Position numbers and translations under genes: made by a program
Assembly: GCA_951394045.1 (NCBI GenBank)
Contig: OX595992.1
Span: forward strand, 124,001 to 188,000
DNA from: Nitzschia sp. DOCU1
Taxonomy: Eukaryota; Bacillariophyta; Bacillariophyceae; Bacillariales; Bacillariaceae
Direction of reading: 5' to 3'
Length of the DNA stretch: 64,000 nucleotides
The notes under the pieces: model-generated
The model's input: the letters and a program-made list of their open reading frames with translations, nothing else
Databases searched by the model: none
What the model was told of the DNA's origin: nothing
Shown here: in pieces, positions 11,731-23,700 of the stretch
Layout of the letters: the number at the start of each line of letters is the position of its first letter
Numbering within the stretch: the first letter of the stretch is position 1

Positions 11731-12792
11731 CAATAGCTAGAATTGATTATCATCATCGAATACTCGGCTTCTCTCGTTCCTTCCGCCGTAGAATTAGGAG
11801 GCGACTCTGATAGGTACCGTTTGCTAGAAATCAGGAGACTATTCTGGTAGCTAGTTAATCTGCTAGCTGATAATAGTAAATAACCAAGTCAGGTACCGAC
11901 TGCAATGCAAGTACACCATGTCTCTTTAGCAGTCATTGCAATCGTTGTAGCTGTAACTTCGGACACTTTTCTACTAGGGCTCGCTCCAGCTATCACAAAT
12001 CTTGCCATCCACTCAGCTTTCGCTGTGCAAAATGTCCTTGTAGGGGCATTGAAGAAGAACGTCACATAAATCGTAGATATTATCGATTGAGACGGCGCAA
12101 AGGGCACTTTATGATCTTGAACTTTTATTATTGCCCCGGAAATTTACTGTAGGAAAGCGCCATCAAAAGCGATGATCGGTTCATGTCCGGCTGACCGTTT
12201 CTCTCGTCGGACATGAGGTTTCGGTTCAATCGGTTCTGCCATCTGCACCTCATCCACCATAGGCCACTGTCGGCGCTCGGTCGGCGTGATTCCTCGGTAG
12301 CTGGACGACTAGCATGATTACATGCGTAACTAGGTAACAGTTCTTTTCTCTAGCTTGCCAATAGTAGATTATGTCAATTTGCCAGAAATACCCGTTCACA
12401 CTCAATGTTACTGGGTTGGGTTGGACGCAGTTTGTTCAGGACGGTCGAAGAACACCTCGTCGTCGTCGTCGTCGTCGTCTTTTCGTCGGGACTCGACCAC
12501 GCCGGTGCTAGTGCAAGTGCCTTGTACAGACGAAATCGTTTAGGTCACAGCTGGAGGAGGATGAAGGAAACGAAGGGAGTTTCCGCTAAGGTGAGGGGCG
12601 ATTGCGCTTCCAGCGACTAGTAGGAACAAAACCTACACATAAAAGTTGTCAAGATCCACAGGATGTAACTAGTTCCTTCTGAAATCACCCCGCAACTACT
12701 AGAATCGCCCGTTGAATAACATTTCAAGCTAGAGTAAACTCTCAGTGATTACTACTACTCGCCTTTTTGCTCGGAACCATCATCATCGTTGC
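11731..12792. other. Convergent intergenic region
   Basis: About 1.06 kb between the 3' ends of the DUF6824 gene and RPL10. No supported gene. It contains the CGT microsatellite listed separately. Confidence 0.5.
12456..12480. repeat. CGT trinucleotide microsatellite
   Basis: About eight uninterrupted CGT units in intergenic sequence. It lies in a short frame that codes Ser or Val runs, which I regard as chance. Confidence 0.85.
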
Positions 12793-13446
12793 TCATTCTT
12801 GCCCTGCCTTAAACAACGCCGAATTCTCCAACAATCCACGACGATTGTGAACCTTGACAATATTTCCATCCGCCGAAAGCTCTCCCGAACGTCTCATCTT
12901 GACATAATCTTCACGGTGGTACTTGGTGAATCCCCACTTGAGCGACTTGAGAATCTTTTGACGGCCGGCAAACTTGAACTTTCCACGACGAATCGCCTCA
13001 ATCACGTGGGCTTCGTTGGAGTCCTTGGAGCGGATGCTGACCAGAATCTGACCGATATCGACACGAGCGGCAACACCAATGGGCTTTCCGTACGAGTGAC
13101 GCATTCCGGAGGACAGACGATCGGCTCCGGCACACGAAAGCATTTTATTTGCTCTCAGCACGTGGAAGGGGTGAGCGCGGACGCGAATGTGGTAGCCATC
13201 CTTGCCCACGTTCTTCACCAAGTGCTTGTTGACGGCAACACGGCAGGCCTCCAAGGCCTCACTGGAGATTTGCTGCTTTTCGTCGCACACCAAGTGGGCA
13301 ACAAAGGGGAACAAATCCACCGGGGCCTTCTTGGCGCCGACGTCGTAGATGCGAATCTTGGACTCGGGCACACCGCGGCAATATCGCGACTTGATGTAAG
13401 GCTTGTTCTTTTGGTAGCGGTAGCAACGAGCAGGACGGCGACCCAT
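12793..13446 (-). CDS. RPL10: 60S ribosomal protein L10 (uL16)
   Basis: A 217-residue single-exon protein that starts [20 protein letters not shown], the classical eukaryotic RPL10 N-terminus, followed by [15 protein letters not shown]. The universal uL16 segments are present: [34 protein letters not shown] and the [11 protein letters not shown] segment. Length matches the family (about 214-220). uL16 joins the large subunit late in cytoplasmic maturation and lies near the peptidyl-transferase centre and the tRNA sites. The start is at 13446, agreeing with the family N-terminus. No break or oddity seen. Confidence 0.98.
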   Translation of the reverse strand: MGRRPARCYRYQKNKPYIKSRYCRGVPESKIRIYDVGAKKAPVDLFPFVAHLVCDEKQQISSEALEACRVAVNKHLVKNVGKDGYHIRVRAHPFHVLRANKMLSCAGADRLSSGMRHSYGKPIGVAARVDIGQILVSIRSKDSNEAHVIEAIRRGKFKFAGRQKILKSLKWGFTKYHREDYVKMRRSGELSADGNIVKVHNRRGLLENSALFKAGQE

Positions 13447-14283
13447 GGTGACTAGTTAGTTACTTTCAAACAGAAGAAAATAAGCAGGACAAGGGAGGCT
13501 TGTAAGGAAAGCGAGGGCCATGGCCGATTGCATCGCTAGGAATCGTACGAACTCCGGCGACGTCGTGAGGCTTCCGTCGAAGGAAGCGCCTGCGTGCAGG
13601 ACGCGGGTTTCGTCAGTAATCGGTAGGAAGTAATTGTTTGTCTGATTGTTTGGGTGTGGCTGTGCCGTGACATGTAGGCTCGGCGTCAATATTTGCGCTC
13701 GGCCCGAACCGGACTCCGAGTCCGAACAGTGAACGAACTCGGAAACCGCACGAGGCAGAATCAACGACTGGAAAGTTCTCCATTCGTTGTGTTTGCACGA
13801 CTGGCGGTCCGTCGGCGGCTACGAAGGTGGCAACTGGTAGAAAATCAACAGCAGCTGCGCAATTAAAAAATACCCAGCCAAGGATCAAGCGCGTACAGAC
13901 GTTTCGGCATGCCAATAACACCTTGCGGTATGTAATAATACACCTTTTGTGTCTTATCCTTCGCCTTGCTTTCTGAATAGGACGGAGTTTTGGAAAAGGC
14001 CTTGTCGGGTTAATAGTTGGCATGTTGGTTCCGGATGGACATGAAGGACTGCATATCGTTCCATAGGTAGAGGGGAGGCAGCGGCCGGATGGTAAGACTG
14101 CCGCCGGTGCAAGGTATGTATCTACCGGTAATATTTGGGTACGTAACAGTTAATATTAGAACTATGACCATAGGTGCCGCGACGAATCTTTTTCAAATCA
14201 GATTATCTGTTGACAATGGACGACGGAGATAATAACCTTGTTTCCTCATTTACCACTACTTTCAGGCTTGCCAACAAATTAAC
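13447..14283. other. Divergent promoter region, RPL10 / methyltransferase-like gene
   Basis: 837 bases between divergent start codons. No supported gene. It should contain the RPL10 promoter and 5' UTR. Confidence 0.5.
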
Positions 14284-15582
14284 ATGTATCGATTGCGTCG
14301 AGAAGGCACGAGCGGGAAATCCGCCCCTGGGGGCAACACCGCCGGCAATCATCACTCTGTATCGGCATCGGCATCATCATCGTTTCTCTCGTTTTCGAGA
14401 TTGGCAGTCTCCGCCTTATTTCTACTTGCGATTGTTGGTCGATCGACTCCAAAGATGGATTATTATTCTTATCAACAATTGGATGCCCACAATACACCGG
14501 ATTGTACTGTGGTGTCGACTGCCACTGCTGCTAACATTACCCCAGCACCACGTGCACCGCTACCAGCACCAACCGCCATCGTCAACGCCACCCTTAACGA
14601 TTGGCCTGGTCAACCCATCTCAAGACCACTCGACTCGTCGGAACAAGGCGCCAACCCCTTGGTCCGCTACGGCCAGGGTCGGGGAGGCCCCATCGATGAA
14701 GTGAGATCCTACGTCTTGGATCATTTGGACGAATTCCTGGAAGTCTATAAAAATCGACCCGACAAATCAAACTCTTGTGGCATTCGTATCTCTCACTCTT
14801 TGGCTGTCTACACGATCGCCAAACGGTTGCAACCCACCACGATTATTGAGTCAGGGGTCAATTCGGGTCAATCGACTTACTTTTTTCGCCAGGCTTGTCC
14901 CACCGCCAAAATTATCAGCTTGGATCCATTGAACAAACCTATTTGTGGTCAACCTGTCCGATGGATCGATACCACCAACAATGAGTATTTGACGGAGGAA
15001 CAATTTATCGACTTTGATAAGGTGGATTGGGCCTCAAGAATACGATCTGGATCCATAGATCCAACTTCGACGCTTGTCTTTTTGGACGACCATCAGGGAT
15101 TTCGGACCCGACTTGCCACCATTCAAAAATTTGGCTTTCGTCACATTATAAACGAAGACAATTACAAGTTGGGGGAAGGAGCTACACGACTTGACAAGAT
15201 AGGGCTGGCACCCAAACAAATGTGGCGTAAGCCGACCGATCCCGAAACCATATGGTTATATCACAGTTCCAAATACTACGCGGAATTCCCTCCCATTTTT
15301 TCTCCGGCCATGTCGACATTATCAGATGCACCCAAGAAACCTCAAGGTGGATTCCTGCACAAATCTGATGACATGCGCCATATTGAAGAGCCAATCTTGA
15401 GACCTGATATCGATGCTACGCATCAAGAATTGTTTGAAAAAATTGCGCGAACCTTGGGTTTTGATCCGACCATGAAAGAATCGCAAAGTTATCAAGAATT
15501 CATGGGATATTGTTTCTTGTGCTATCTGGAGATGGTCCCGTTGCCTCCTTCGATTCGGGAAGCATGGAATTTGAAATACTAA
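14284..15582 (+). CDS. Signal-anchored class I methyltransferase-like protein
   Basis: A 432-residue single-exon protein. A hydrophobic segment at about residues 34-51 (FSRLAVSALFLLAIVG) near the N-terminus with a basic front suggests a type II signal anchor, so a Golgi or ER lumenal catalytic domain. A Pro/Ala linker (APRAPLPAPT) follows. The domain from about residue 145 has a motif-I-like strand and loop, TIIESGVNSGQSTYFF (about 185-200), then KIISLDPLN, and an acidic LVFLDDHQ (about 262-269), matching the order of a Rossmann-like SAM-dependent methyltransferase such as the CmcI/rhamnosyl O-methyltransferase type. The FxEDNYKLGEG-like segment follows. Substrate unknown; a glycan is plausible from the presumed location. 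I am fairly sure of the fold and unsure of the reaction. Confidence 0.65.
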   Translation: MYRLRREGTSGKSAPGGNTAGNHHSVSASASSSFLSFSRLAVSALFLLAIVGRSTPKMDYYSYQQLDAHNTPDCTVVSTATAANITPAPRAPLPAPTAIVNATLNDWPGQPISRPLDSSEQGANPLVRYGQGRGGPIDEVRSYVLDHLDEFLEVYKNRPDKSNSCGIRISHSLAVYTIAKRLQPTTIIESGVNSGQSTYFFRQACPTAKIISLDPLNKPICGQPVRWIDTTNNEYLTEEQFIDFDKVDWASRIRSGSIDPTSTLVFLDDHQGFRTRLATIQKFGFRHIINEDNYKLGEGATRLDKIGLAPKQMWRKPTDPETIWLYHSSKYYAEFPPIFSPAMSTLSDAPKKPQGGFLHKSDDMRHIEEPILRPDIDATHQELFEKIARTLGFDPTMKESQSYQEFMGYCFLCYLEMVPLPPSIREAWNLKY

Positions 15583-16361
15583 ACTACCGTTACAGGCAGA
15601 GATGTTGCCCCCCTACTAGCGCTGGAAGAATCAAATGAGTCCACTTGGATGTGAGACTCACCTACTAGTTAGCAGGCGAATATCGTTTCGATCGTCAAGG
15701 TAATGTTGTGTTGCTAGCTGGATAGTCCTTTTGCTACGAATGTAAATCAGCGCCTTGAGCGACAAATCGATAGGTAAGTACTTTATCCGGTACGTACATA
15801 CTCTATTGCAGTAACTTTACCCAGCAGTGAATTGTGCTTGCTACGTGGTGGCGCCGCTGTGCCCAGTTATGCAGGTTCGTTATTCCTGGATGGTCATTGT
15901 GTTCTCACTTCCGCGGTCATTGAGAAAACTTCCTATGTAAAGGTGAATCAGGCAATGTTTCATTGATGATTAAACTTTTAACCCTTCTGTCACACATAGA
16001 AGCCGAATGTTGGACACGATCACATTGCATGCGGAATCTTAAATATGGTAGAGGTAGAGATGCCGCAAGCCGAGGGAAACTTCTTATGTAAAGTTGAATC
16101 AGGCCATGTTTCGTTGCGGATTATACCTTTAACCCTTCTGTCACTCATAGAAGCCGAATGTTGAACACGATCACATTCCACATTGACCGCGATCATGCAT
16201 GCGGAATCTTAAATATGGTAGAGGTAGAGAAGCCGCAAGCCGAGTGGGAAACTTCTTATGGGCATGAAAAAACCCCACCGACCGTTGCAAAATCCCCATC
16301 CTTCCCATTTTTCTTGCAATCAGCAGCGAGTGTTCATCTTTACTCCCCACCATTTGATACC
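15583..16361. other. Intergenic region containing a tandem duplication
   Basis: About 780 bases between two plus-strand genes. No gene supported. Its second half is the tandem repeat at 15924-16258. Confidence 0.5.
15924..16258. repeat. Imperfect tandem repeat, units of about 153 and 171 bp
   Basis: The block beginning GAAAACTTCCTATGTAAAG (15924) recurs from 16077 (GAAACTTCTTATGTAAAG), and a third start (GAAACTTCTTATG) appears at 16248. Shared landmarks are AACCCTTCTGTCAC, ATAGAAGCCGAATGTTG, CACGATCACATT, CATGCGGAATCTTAAATATGG and TAGAGGTAGAGA. Unit 2 has an additional insertion (CCACATTGACCGCGATCATG region). Confidence 0.88.
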
Positions 16362-16670
16362 ATGGCAGAGCATTCATTCAAACACCGTAAAAACAACCTC
16401 CGTTTCCCCACAGAGGCGAGCTTTGGTTATGCAGAAGAACCACGAAGGGTAATATCGAGAAAATTGAGCCGCAAGCTGTCATCGTCGTCCTCGGCTTCAT
16501 CCTTCGCCGAAGTTCAGTTTCCTGAAGATGCCTCTCGGCATATAAGTCGTACAAAACCCAAGCCTCTTTGGTATTTGGCAGGCCAATCGGTGGGGCGTGC
16601 TATGAATATTCTGGCTCCATCCAAGCGAAGCAAATGCTCTCTTTCTGGTAGCGATAAAATGGACTGGTAG
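16362..16670 (+). CDS. Small basic hypothetical protein
   Basis: A 102-residue frame from an ATG in good context (accATGG). It is rich in Ser, Lys and Arg (RKLSRKLSSSSSASS), contains KPLWYLAGQSVGRAMNIL and ends KMDW. No family recognised. The open frame extends upstream through the tandem repeats, but that part looks non-coding, so the 16362 start is preferred. Support is composition and start context only. Confidence 0.45.
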   Translation: MAEHSFKHRKNNLRFPTEASFGYAEEPRRVISRKLSRKLSSSSSASSFAEVQFPEDASRHISRTKPKPLWYLAGQSVGRAMNILAPSKRSKCSLSGSDKMDW

Positions 16671-17317
16671 CAGGGCAGAACCCGGACCATTTCAAGCGAC
16701 GAATCCTATCATCATGGGGTTCAATCCTGCACTTACGGATCCAATGAGATACGGCAATTTTCAATTTTTCGGACCACTAGATGGCTGTCGAGGGGGATCC
16801 CCTTCGCAGCCACCCATATCAATTACCATTTAAAATTTTCACTAGAGGAGTTTTGACGAAATTAAGTCTCTCTTTATCTCTTCTTCGGCCAATTAACCTT
16901 CAATTTCTCCAACTCGTTTGATTAGAATCCTGCTACTCTAGTAGTTGAACGGTAGGCGCAACTTAAAGGTTCATGGGTTTCCTTGGCACGGCAGCACCGT
17001 TCTAGCTACCATGTCGAGTTTGGTTTTTTATCAGTCGAAAAGTGAATTGCGTCATCGAGTCAGTCGTCGTTCCGCCCCGCTCGAGAGTACACAACACTGC
17101 GCCATTTCGAGCGGCCCGTACAGAACAGCGGAATTGTTCTTTAGAGACTGTTCCGCTGCCTTCTCTACCACGTCATTTATTGCCACGTTCATACCGGGTA
17201 TCATGAGAGCTAGCCATTGGCATAGCCGTGGATGGGAAGGCATCGATATCCAGCCATCACCTTATTCACAGCTGCTGCATATCTTAGAACAATTGACATC
17301 AAACCAAACTCACTACA

Positions 17318-17698
17318 ATGATGCCATTGTTCCAGTTGATATCCCTGATCGTCATTTGGAATTTCTCTTCGATAGGAAAGCATGGCCATATTCAGAGGGA
17401 TCCCCCCAACAGCGCCTCATCGTGGGGGATAACACGGAAATCATTCTTCCAACCAATGGTGGCTTGTGTCGGCGTATCTATTCTACCTTTTGCGGCCTGG
17501 TCCGCCACAGAAGACGAAGAAGCGGCCAAGAAACTGGAGGAGCTACGACAGCGTATGCTAGATAGAAGAAAGCTGATGGAAGCAAGCCGGTCGTCTAATA
17601 GCCGCCAATCCTATTTGGACCTATCGAAACAGCGCGCCGCACTGTACAACACTACGTATCAGGGGGTCAACTGCCCACCAAATATTCCATGCATATAG
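17318..17698 (+). CDS. Small protein with hydrophobic N-terminus, possibly organelle or thylakoid-lumen targeted
   Basis: A 126-residue frame beginning at tandem ATGs (17318, 17321). It has a hydrophobic start (LFQLISLIVIWNFSS), then SASSWGITRKSFFQ followed by a second hydrophobic stretch ending ASA-like (VACVGVSILPFAAWSA), then a charged helix (EEAAKKLEELRQRMLDRRK) and a C-terminal YNTTYQGVNCPPNIPC. Two successive targeting-like segments, the second after a basic RK-F motif, recall diatom lumenal proteins with a bipartite plus thylakoid signal, but there is no AF-AP motif. An upstream exon is possible. The product is not recognised. It converges with the giant gene 89 bp away. Confidence 0.5.
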   Translation: MMPLFQLISLIVIWNFSSIGKHGHIQRDPPNSASSWGITRKSFFQPMVACVGVSILPFAAWSATEDEEAAKKLEELRQRMLDRRKLMEASRSSNSRQSYLDLSKQRAALYNTTYQGVNCPPNIPCI

Positions 17699-17787
17699 AC
17701 TATTGAGTGGAGATGCTCGTCGTGGTAGAGTAAGCGGAGAATAGCACTATTTACACATTACCCCGAAAAAATTATGTCGCCCCCCTA

Positions 17788-20700
17788 CTATCGCCTTGCC
17801 TGTTGCTGCATCCTGTGCTCACGATCCATGATTTCCTTTACCATCGGGATCGAGAGTACCGACATAATAGCTTCCTTGAGCTGCTCTTGCGATTTGAATC
17901 CCCGTCGAAACAATGTCCAGTCTTCTAGAATGCCGTCAGTACATCTGCGCTCCAGACTTTTATGTCTGCTGTCAGAGTGAAATGTCATGACTTTGAAATT
18001 CAGCCTCAATATTTCCAAGGCGACCGATCCGTCAATCGCTGGAAGAGTCCTTTCATCCAGCAACCGCTCCAGAATATCGGGGGTGAAAACATTGTCCTTG
18101 GCAATACTGCAGCAGTAGATAGCACGGCTCCACTGTTTCGACTGTCCATGTTCCAACGATTGAATCGCATCCGGTCGTGTCTTTTGTACATTCTGCAAGA
18201 TTTTTTGCCGATGATCGTCCAAAATGTCAGCCAACTGAGCAAGAAACCTTGGCTTGATCATACGTGCCAGAGTTGGGTCTTGGGTGATAATGCTTCCAAT
18301 ACGAGCCTTGGCTAAAAGCGCTAGCTTGTCCGCCTTCACCTTGTTCGCTGCTCGGAGGAATTTTCCCATGTTGGTAGCGCTCAGGTGCTTCCGATAGAAT
18401 TCTGCCACGGTTGTTTGCAAGGTAGGCATTTCCAATCGTTCCGCGACCTTGTACACGGCTGCCGCTCGTTCCGCTGTCAGTGTTGGCTGGGTCTGTCCTT
18501 CAGTCAAGTAGAGATAGTCCAAGACGAATCCAAATACCTTGGCTTCAACAACAGGAACGACAAAACGCGATACCGGTTCCAAAGATGGATTCGTTCGGAC
18601 TTTCTGATTGAACTGCAAGAATTGCTTCGCAAAATAGCCGCTCTTGCGTGGCCCAAATCCGACAATATTTCGATGTACATGGTATTCGTCTATGGCATGT
18701 GTGCCCATCTGGCGCACTTCAACCTTCCAATCGCTAAAGCTCTCAGCAGGATCCGATCTCCAACTGAGCAATGGGCGAACAATAATCTTGAGTCGTGAAC
18801 GACCCTGAGGATCTCCCTGAGAGTTTCCCTCTCGTGTCTTGTTATAGCGACGAGTCGACGTGGCAGATGTAAAAGAATAGGTCGGCCCTCGCGGAGCTCC
18901 TGCTTGTCCTGAAGCAGGGAGAACTCCTGGTTGCGGTTTTAATTTCTGAACGTGTTTTGGCTCAGAATCCTCAGGTGGGTCGTTTGGAAATGGCGCCTCC
19001 CGAGGCACAGAGCCAAGGACTACCTCTTGTTCTTTTCTGGATCTTTCTTCGTCCTGGCGTTTTCTGCGGGCTTCGTCCAATCGCTCCCTCTTCCGTGCCA
19101 TCTCAGCCTCTCGTTTCGCTGCCTCTTCTTTCTGTCGAGCTTTTTCCTCCCGCTCCATTTGCATTCGCTGGGCCATCGCCTGGGCTGCAAGTGCCTGGGT
19201 GGACGCAGCTTGTCGACGGGCTTCAGCTTCTCGACGGCGTCGATTCTTTTCTTGCAGACGTATTTCTTCCTTTTCGGCTTGGATGCGCTCCTCTTCAAAT
19301 CTAGCCTCCTCTTCCTGGCGCTTTCGAGCTTCCTCTTTGCGGCGCTCAGCTTCCTCGGCCATCTGCTGTAGCGCCAGTTGGTGAGCAGCTTCTCGCCGTT
19401 CTTCTTCTTCTCTTTCGAAACGCGCTTCTTCCTCAGCACGTCGACGCCTTTCTTCTTCTTCCATCCGCTTTCGAGCCTCTTCTTTACGACGCTCCGCCTC
19501 CTCAGCCATCTGCTGTAGCGCAAGTTGGTGAGCAACTTCTCGCCGTTCTTCTTCTTCTCTCTCGAAACGCGCTTCTTCCTCAACACGTCGAAGCCTTTCT
19601 TCTTCTTCAATCCGTTTCCGAGCTTCCTCTTTGCGGCGTTCCGCTTCCTCGGCCATCTGCTGTAGCGCAAGTTGGTGAGCAGCTTCTCGCCGTTCTTCTT
19701 CTTCTCTCTCGAAACGAGCTTCTTCCTCAGCACGTCGAAGCCTTTCTTCTTCTTCCATTCGCTTCCGAACTTCGTCTCTGTGGCGTTCTGCTTGTAGTGC
19801 CACTTCCTGAAGCCTTTCCGCCTCACGACGTTCTTCTTCCAGTTGACTGCGAAGTTGGCTCTGCCGCTCCTCTTCGTCTCGTCGAGCTCGTTCTTCTTCT
19901 TCGGCTTTCCGACGGGTTTCTTCTGCTAGCCTTCTACGTTCGGCGATTTCTTCTTCCTTTTGCTGACGCAAAGCGAAGAGACGGGCTGCTTCCTGGTGCT
20001 GTTCATTTTCCCGTTTAGCGCGCGCTTCTTCTTCCGCCTTTCGGGTTGCCTCAAGACGCCTGACTTCCTCTCCCTTTTGCGCGACTTCCAGTCTTCTCGC
20101 TTCATCTTCTGCCATTCGAATCTTTTCGAGTCGTTCGGCTTCTTCGGCGGCTTTTCTTGCCAAGGCGTCTTCCTCTGCCTTGTCTGCTGAATCGATGGGT
20201 CGAGTTTTTTCAGCCTCGAATCGTCTTGCGTCTTCCTCGGCGTGCCGAGCTGTCGTCTGCTCCTTCTCCAACTTAAGTGTATCGCTCTCAGCCGATTGAT
20301 AGCCTTTAGACAAGCCCATGGACCTGACCTGAAGCCCTTCATCGTCAACCAGGCTGAGCTTTCCGTTGTCGGTGAAGTCTGTGACATCAGTGTTAGCGTC
20401 CAACAGATTCTCGTTCTTCCTTCGCTCTGCTTCGACCGCGAGTCTTTTAGTTTCCGAAAAGATAGCTCTTTCCTCTGCTGCCCGTCGCTGATCTTCTTCC
20501 AATTTGAGTTTTGCCTCTTCTTCGGCGATTCGACGCTCGGCAGCTCGTCGAGCTTCTGCTGCAATGCGTTTGCGAGCTGCTTCTGCGGTCTCTGTGGTAT
20601 TTGGCTCCGCCTCCGGTAGAGTAGTTTCTTCGGTGCCCTTTCGTTGCTGTTCGGTCCGCAACGCCGAAAAAAGGCCAAACCGAATTCCGGAGAAAAAGCC

Positions 20701-23700
20701 GCCCTCCTCTTTTCGCGGGCTTGGGATGTTATTTTGCTCCGGCACCTTTTCAGCCCTAGGGCTTGCCTGGAATACCTGCGCATGGTCATTCTGGAGATCT
20801 CGCTTGTTGACGAACCCAAAACTATCACTCGAGACGGAATCGTTGCTTTTGTCAGCAGAAACGTCGCCTGGTTCTTCGATAATGTATGCCTTGTCTTTGT
20901 CAAAATTCTTGTCAATGTGCGCATTTTCACTTTCAGAATCGACTGAAGGAACTGCGCCGGTGACAGCGTCTGTCAAATCTACGAGTGCCACTATATCTTG
21001 TCGTTGTTGTTCTTGTACACCAATAAACCGATCGGGATTTTCGCCTTCCACGACAGTTCTTGTATGATCCCGAGTCGAAGAGTGGTATGAAGAACTGGAA
21101 GAAGACTCTAGGTCCCCATTGTTTTTATCTTCGTACTCGATCTGGTGCGATCCTGATCGGCTTCGTTCATCAAAAAAGAAGTTCGAGACAGATGCTTGGG
21201 CGATTTCGTCACTGATCGCATCACCGGGACCTGAATCCCCAGCCCAAAATGAGGGCCTTCCGACCGCAACGAATGTTCCACCTTCCCCTGGGATGAAGGA
21301 GTCGTTGGAGTAAGAGGTAGTCACCTTCGCAGCGCAGACACCAGAGGAGTCCTCGCTCTTGCTTTCTTGAGATACGGATTTTGCAGCTTGATCCGGCGAG
21401 CGAGGCTCACCAGAGGAGGCTTGCAGGGGCAGGATGCTTTCCTGAGTCGTTGCGCCCAACTCAAAAGCTTGTAGAAGGACTACTTCGTCTGGAAGAAGCT
21501 CTTGCCCAATGTGGCGTTTGGCGTACAGCTCCAGACAGTACAGCCGATCTTCGTCGACTGGTTCGCCATTTTCCTTTCGGTTCAGCAAGGTTTCGAATTC
21601 TTTTCTGATTTGACGCTCTTGCATTCTTGCTCTCTTGAAACTGCGCAGACGTTCGATTTCGTCAGACGCAAAATCTTCTCCTCTACTCCATCGGTTGAAA
21701 AGGTCTAATTCGTACAGCCGCGTTTCGTTGACGTCCTCGCCGTCTTCGTATTTCGCTGTAAGATCGTCAAGCTCTTGTTGCTCTCCACTTGACAGGCTCG
21801 AGTCTTCATCGAAATCATAAGGAAGGAAATGATCGTCCTGGGCACCAAAACTGTCAAAGTTTTTGTTAGTGGAATCGGGAGAAGTGGCCGAGGTCAACCC
21901 AGGAGGATCTACAACCGGACCTCGAGAGTCAGATGGCTCGATTGAGGCACTCGCTTTGTGGACGACGAATATCTCATCCGACACCAGACCCGTTGCAGTG
22001 TCGCTTTCGTCACTGGTACTAGTATCGGAATCAGCCTCCTTGGCCGGACCGACGACCTTTGAATCATCTGGCTTTGCGGGTTGAGAGGACAAACTTTCAT
22101 GCTGCGCCACCGCCGTTTCTACTTCCAATCTGAGGTGGCGAGAACTGTCGTCGCCATCACTTGGTATATTTGCAGGAATTTTAATGTCTTCGATTTCGCT
22201 GTTCGATTGTACATAGCTCGGCCGATTGGATACAGCGTCTGATACCTCCACTGAATCTTCGTCGTCGGAATCCGATGGAGCCTTCGTAGACCCGCCCTTA
22301 TGTCTTCCTGATGCTAATGTCGCCTCCTCAACATACGAGATTGCCGTTTCGAGTGGGAGCTTGTTGGCAGCATCATCCTGTACGAGGGATTCTGTAGTTT
22401 TGGTCATGCGAGGCGTTTCAAGGGAAAGGTCTTGACGATAGAGCTCTTCAAGCTGTAATAACTCATTTTCATCGAGTTCTTCTCCAAGGAACTGACGAGC
22501 AAATAGAGCCAAGCAAGCCAGGCGACGATCATCGATGTCTTCACCTCTCTCTTTTTTGTCAAGTATTTCGTGAAATTCGCGGCGATATCGTCTCTCGCGA
22601 CGGCGCTTCTTTCTATAGATCTGAAGCTCGAATCCATCAAGCTCATCGAGGTGTTCGCCATTCTTCCACCGATCGAAGATATCGAGTTCTCGCATTCGCT
22701 GCGTATCTACGGTCTTGCCTTCCTCGTGGTCTTCAAGAAGCTCGTTGAGCTCATCAAGCTCTCGAGATGACAAACTGGAGTCGTCATTGCCGGCTGATGG
22801 GCGTAACCTTGACGATCTCGTGAGTGATCGAAGTGAAGGCGAGGAGATCAGTCCTGAGTCGTTGTCTCCTGTGATGTTTTCGTCGTTTTTACCTCCCACG
22901 CTCGATTGGCTCGATCCTTCGTCCCCGGACGAATCATCCCTCGGAGGAGGGGTAGCAGGTATCGAAGATATAGCTTTGAGGGCCTCATCGGAAGGTGGAA
23001 GAACCGACTCGGCATGAAACGGCGTTTCAGTGATCGAAGAAGAAGAGTGATTCGGGGCCTCTGCGGGTTTCTTGCTCTTGTCGATTGGTTTTTCTTTGAG
23101 TGCAGCGTCAAGCGACCGCTCCCTGCGATGAAATTCTTGAAGCTGAAACCATTCGTCGTCATTAAGCTCCTCCCCGAGAAATTGGCGCGCAAATAGGGCC
23201 AAGCATGACAAACGGTGCTCGTCTACTTGTTCGCCGCGCTCCTTCTTGTCAAGGATATTCTGAAACTCCCGTCTGTAATTCCTTTCCTTACGACGCTTCT
23301 TCCTGTATATCTGGAGCTCAAATTCATCCAATTCGTCGAGATCTTCGCCATTTTTCCAGCGATCGTAAACATCGAGCTCTCTCATCCTGGCTTTGTCGAC
23401 AAACTTTCCTTCCTCAAATGCATCCAGCAAATCATTAAGTTCGTCAATTTCCCTGGAGGAAAGACTTGAGTCGTCACTCCCGAAAGATTGAATAGGTTCT
23501 TGAGATACGCCAACGTCTTCTGACGGCCCCGAAGAATCGCTCCCCGAGATACTGCTGCCCTCTGACTCGTCCTCTACAATCTCGCCTCCGCTCGTCTCAT
23601 CTGCGTCTGCTGAGTTTTCACTTCCCTCGGATTCAACCTTCTCAACCGCAGTTATGGGTTTGGTTGTCTTGTAATCTATTTCGGTGCTTTCGCTACTCTG

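Noticed and set aside
12745..13455. A 236-residue plus-strand frame opposite RPL10
   Set aside because: The minus strand encodes an unmistakable ribosomal protein; the plus frame is its shadow.
13613..14023. A 136-residue minus-strand frame upstream of RPL10
   Set aside because: No domain or start context; overlaps the expected promoter of RPL10.
19020..20930. Two long same-strand, out-of-frame frames (268 and 334 residues) in the giant gene
   Set aside because: They are Lys/Arg-rich shadows of the charged-helix repeats; the main frame is unbroken for 11.5 kb.
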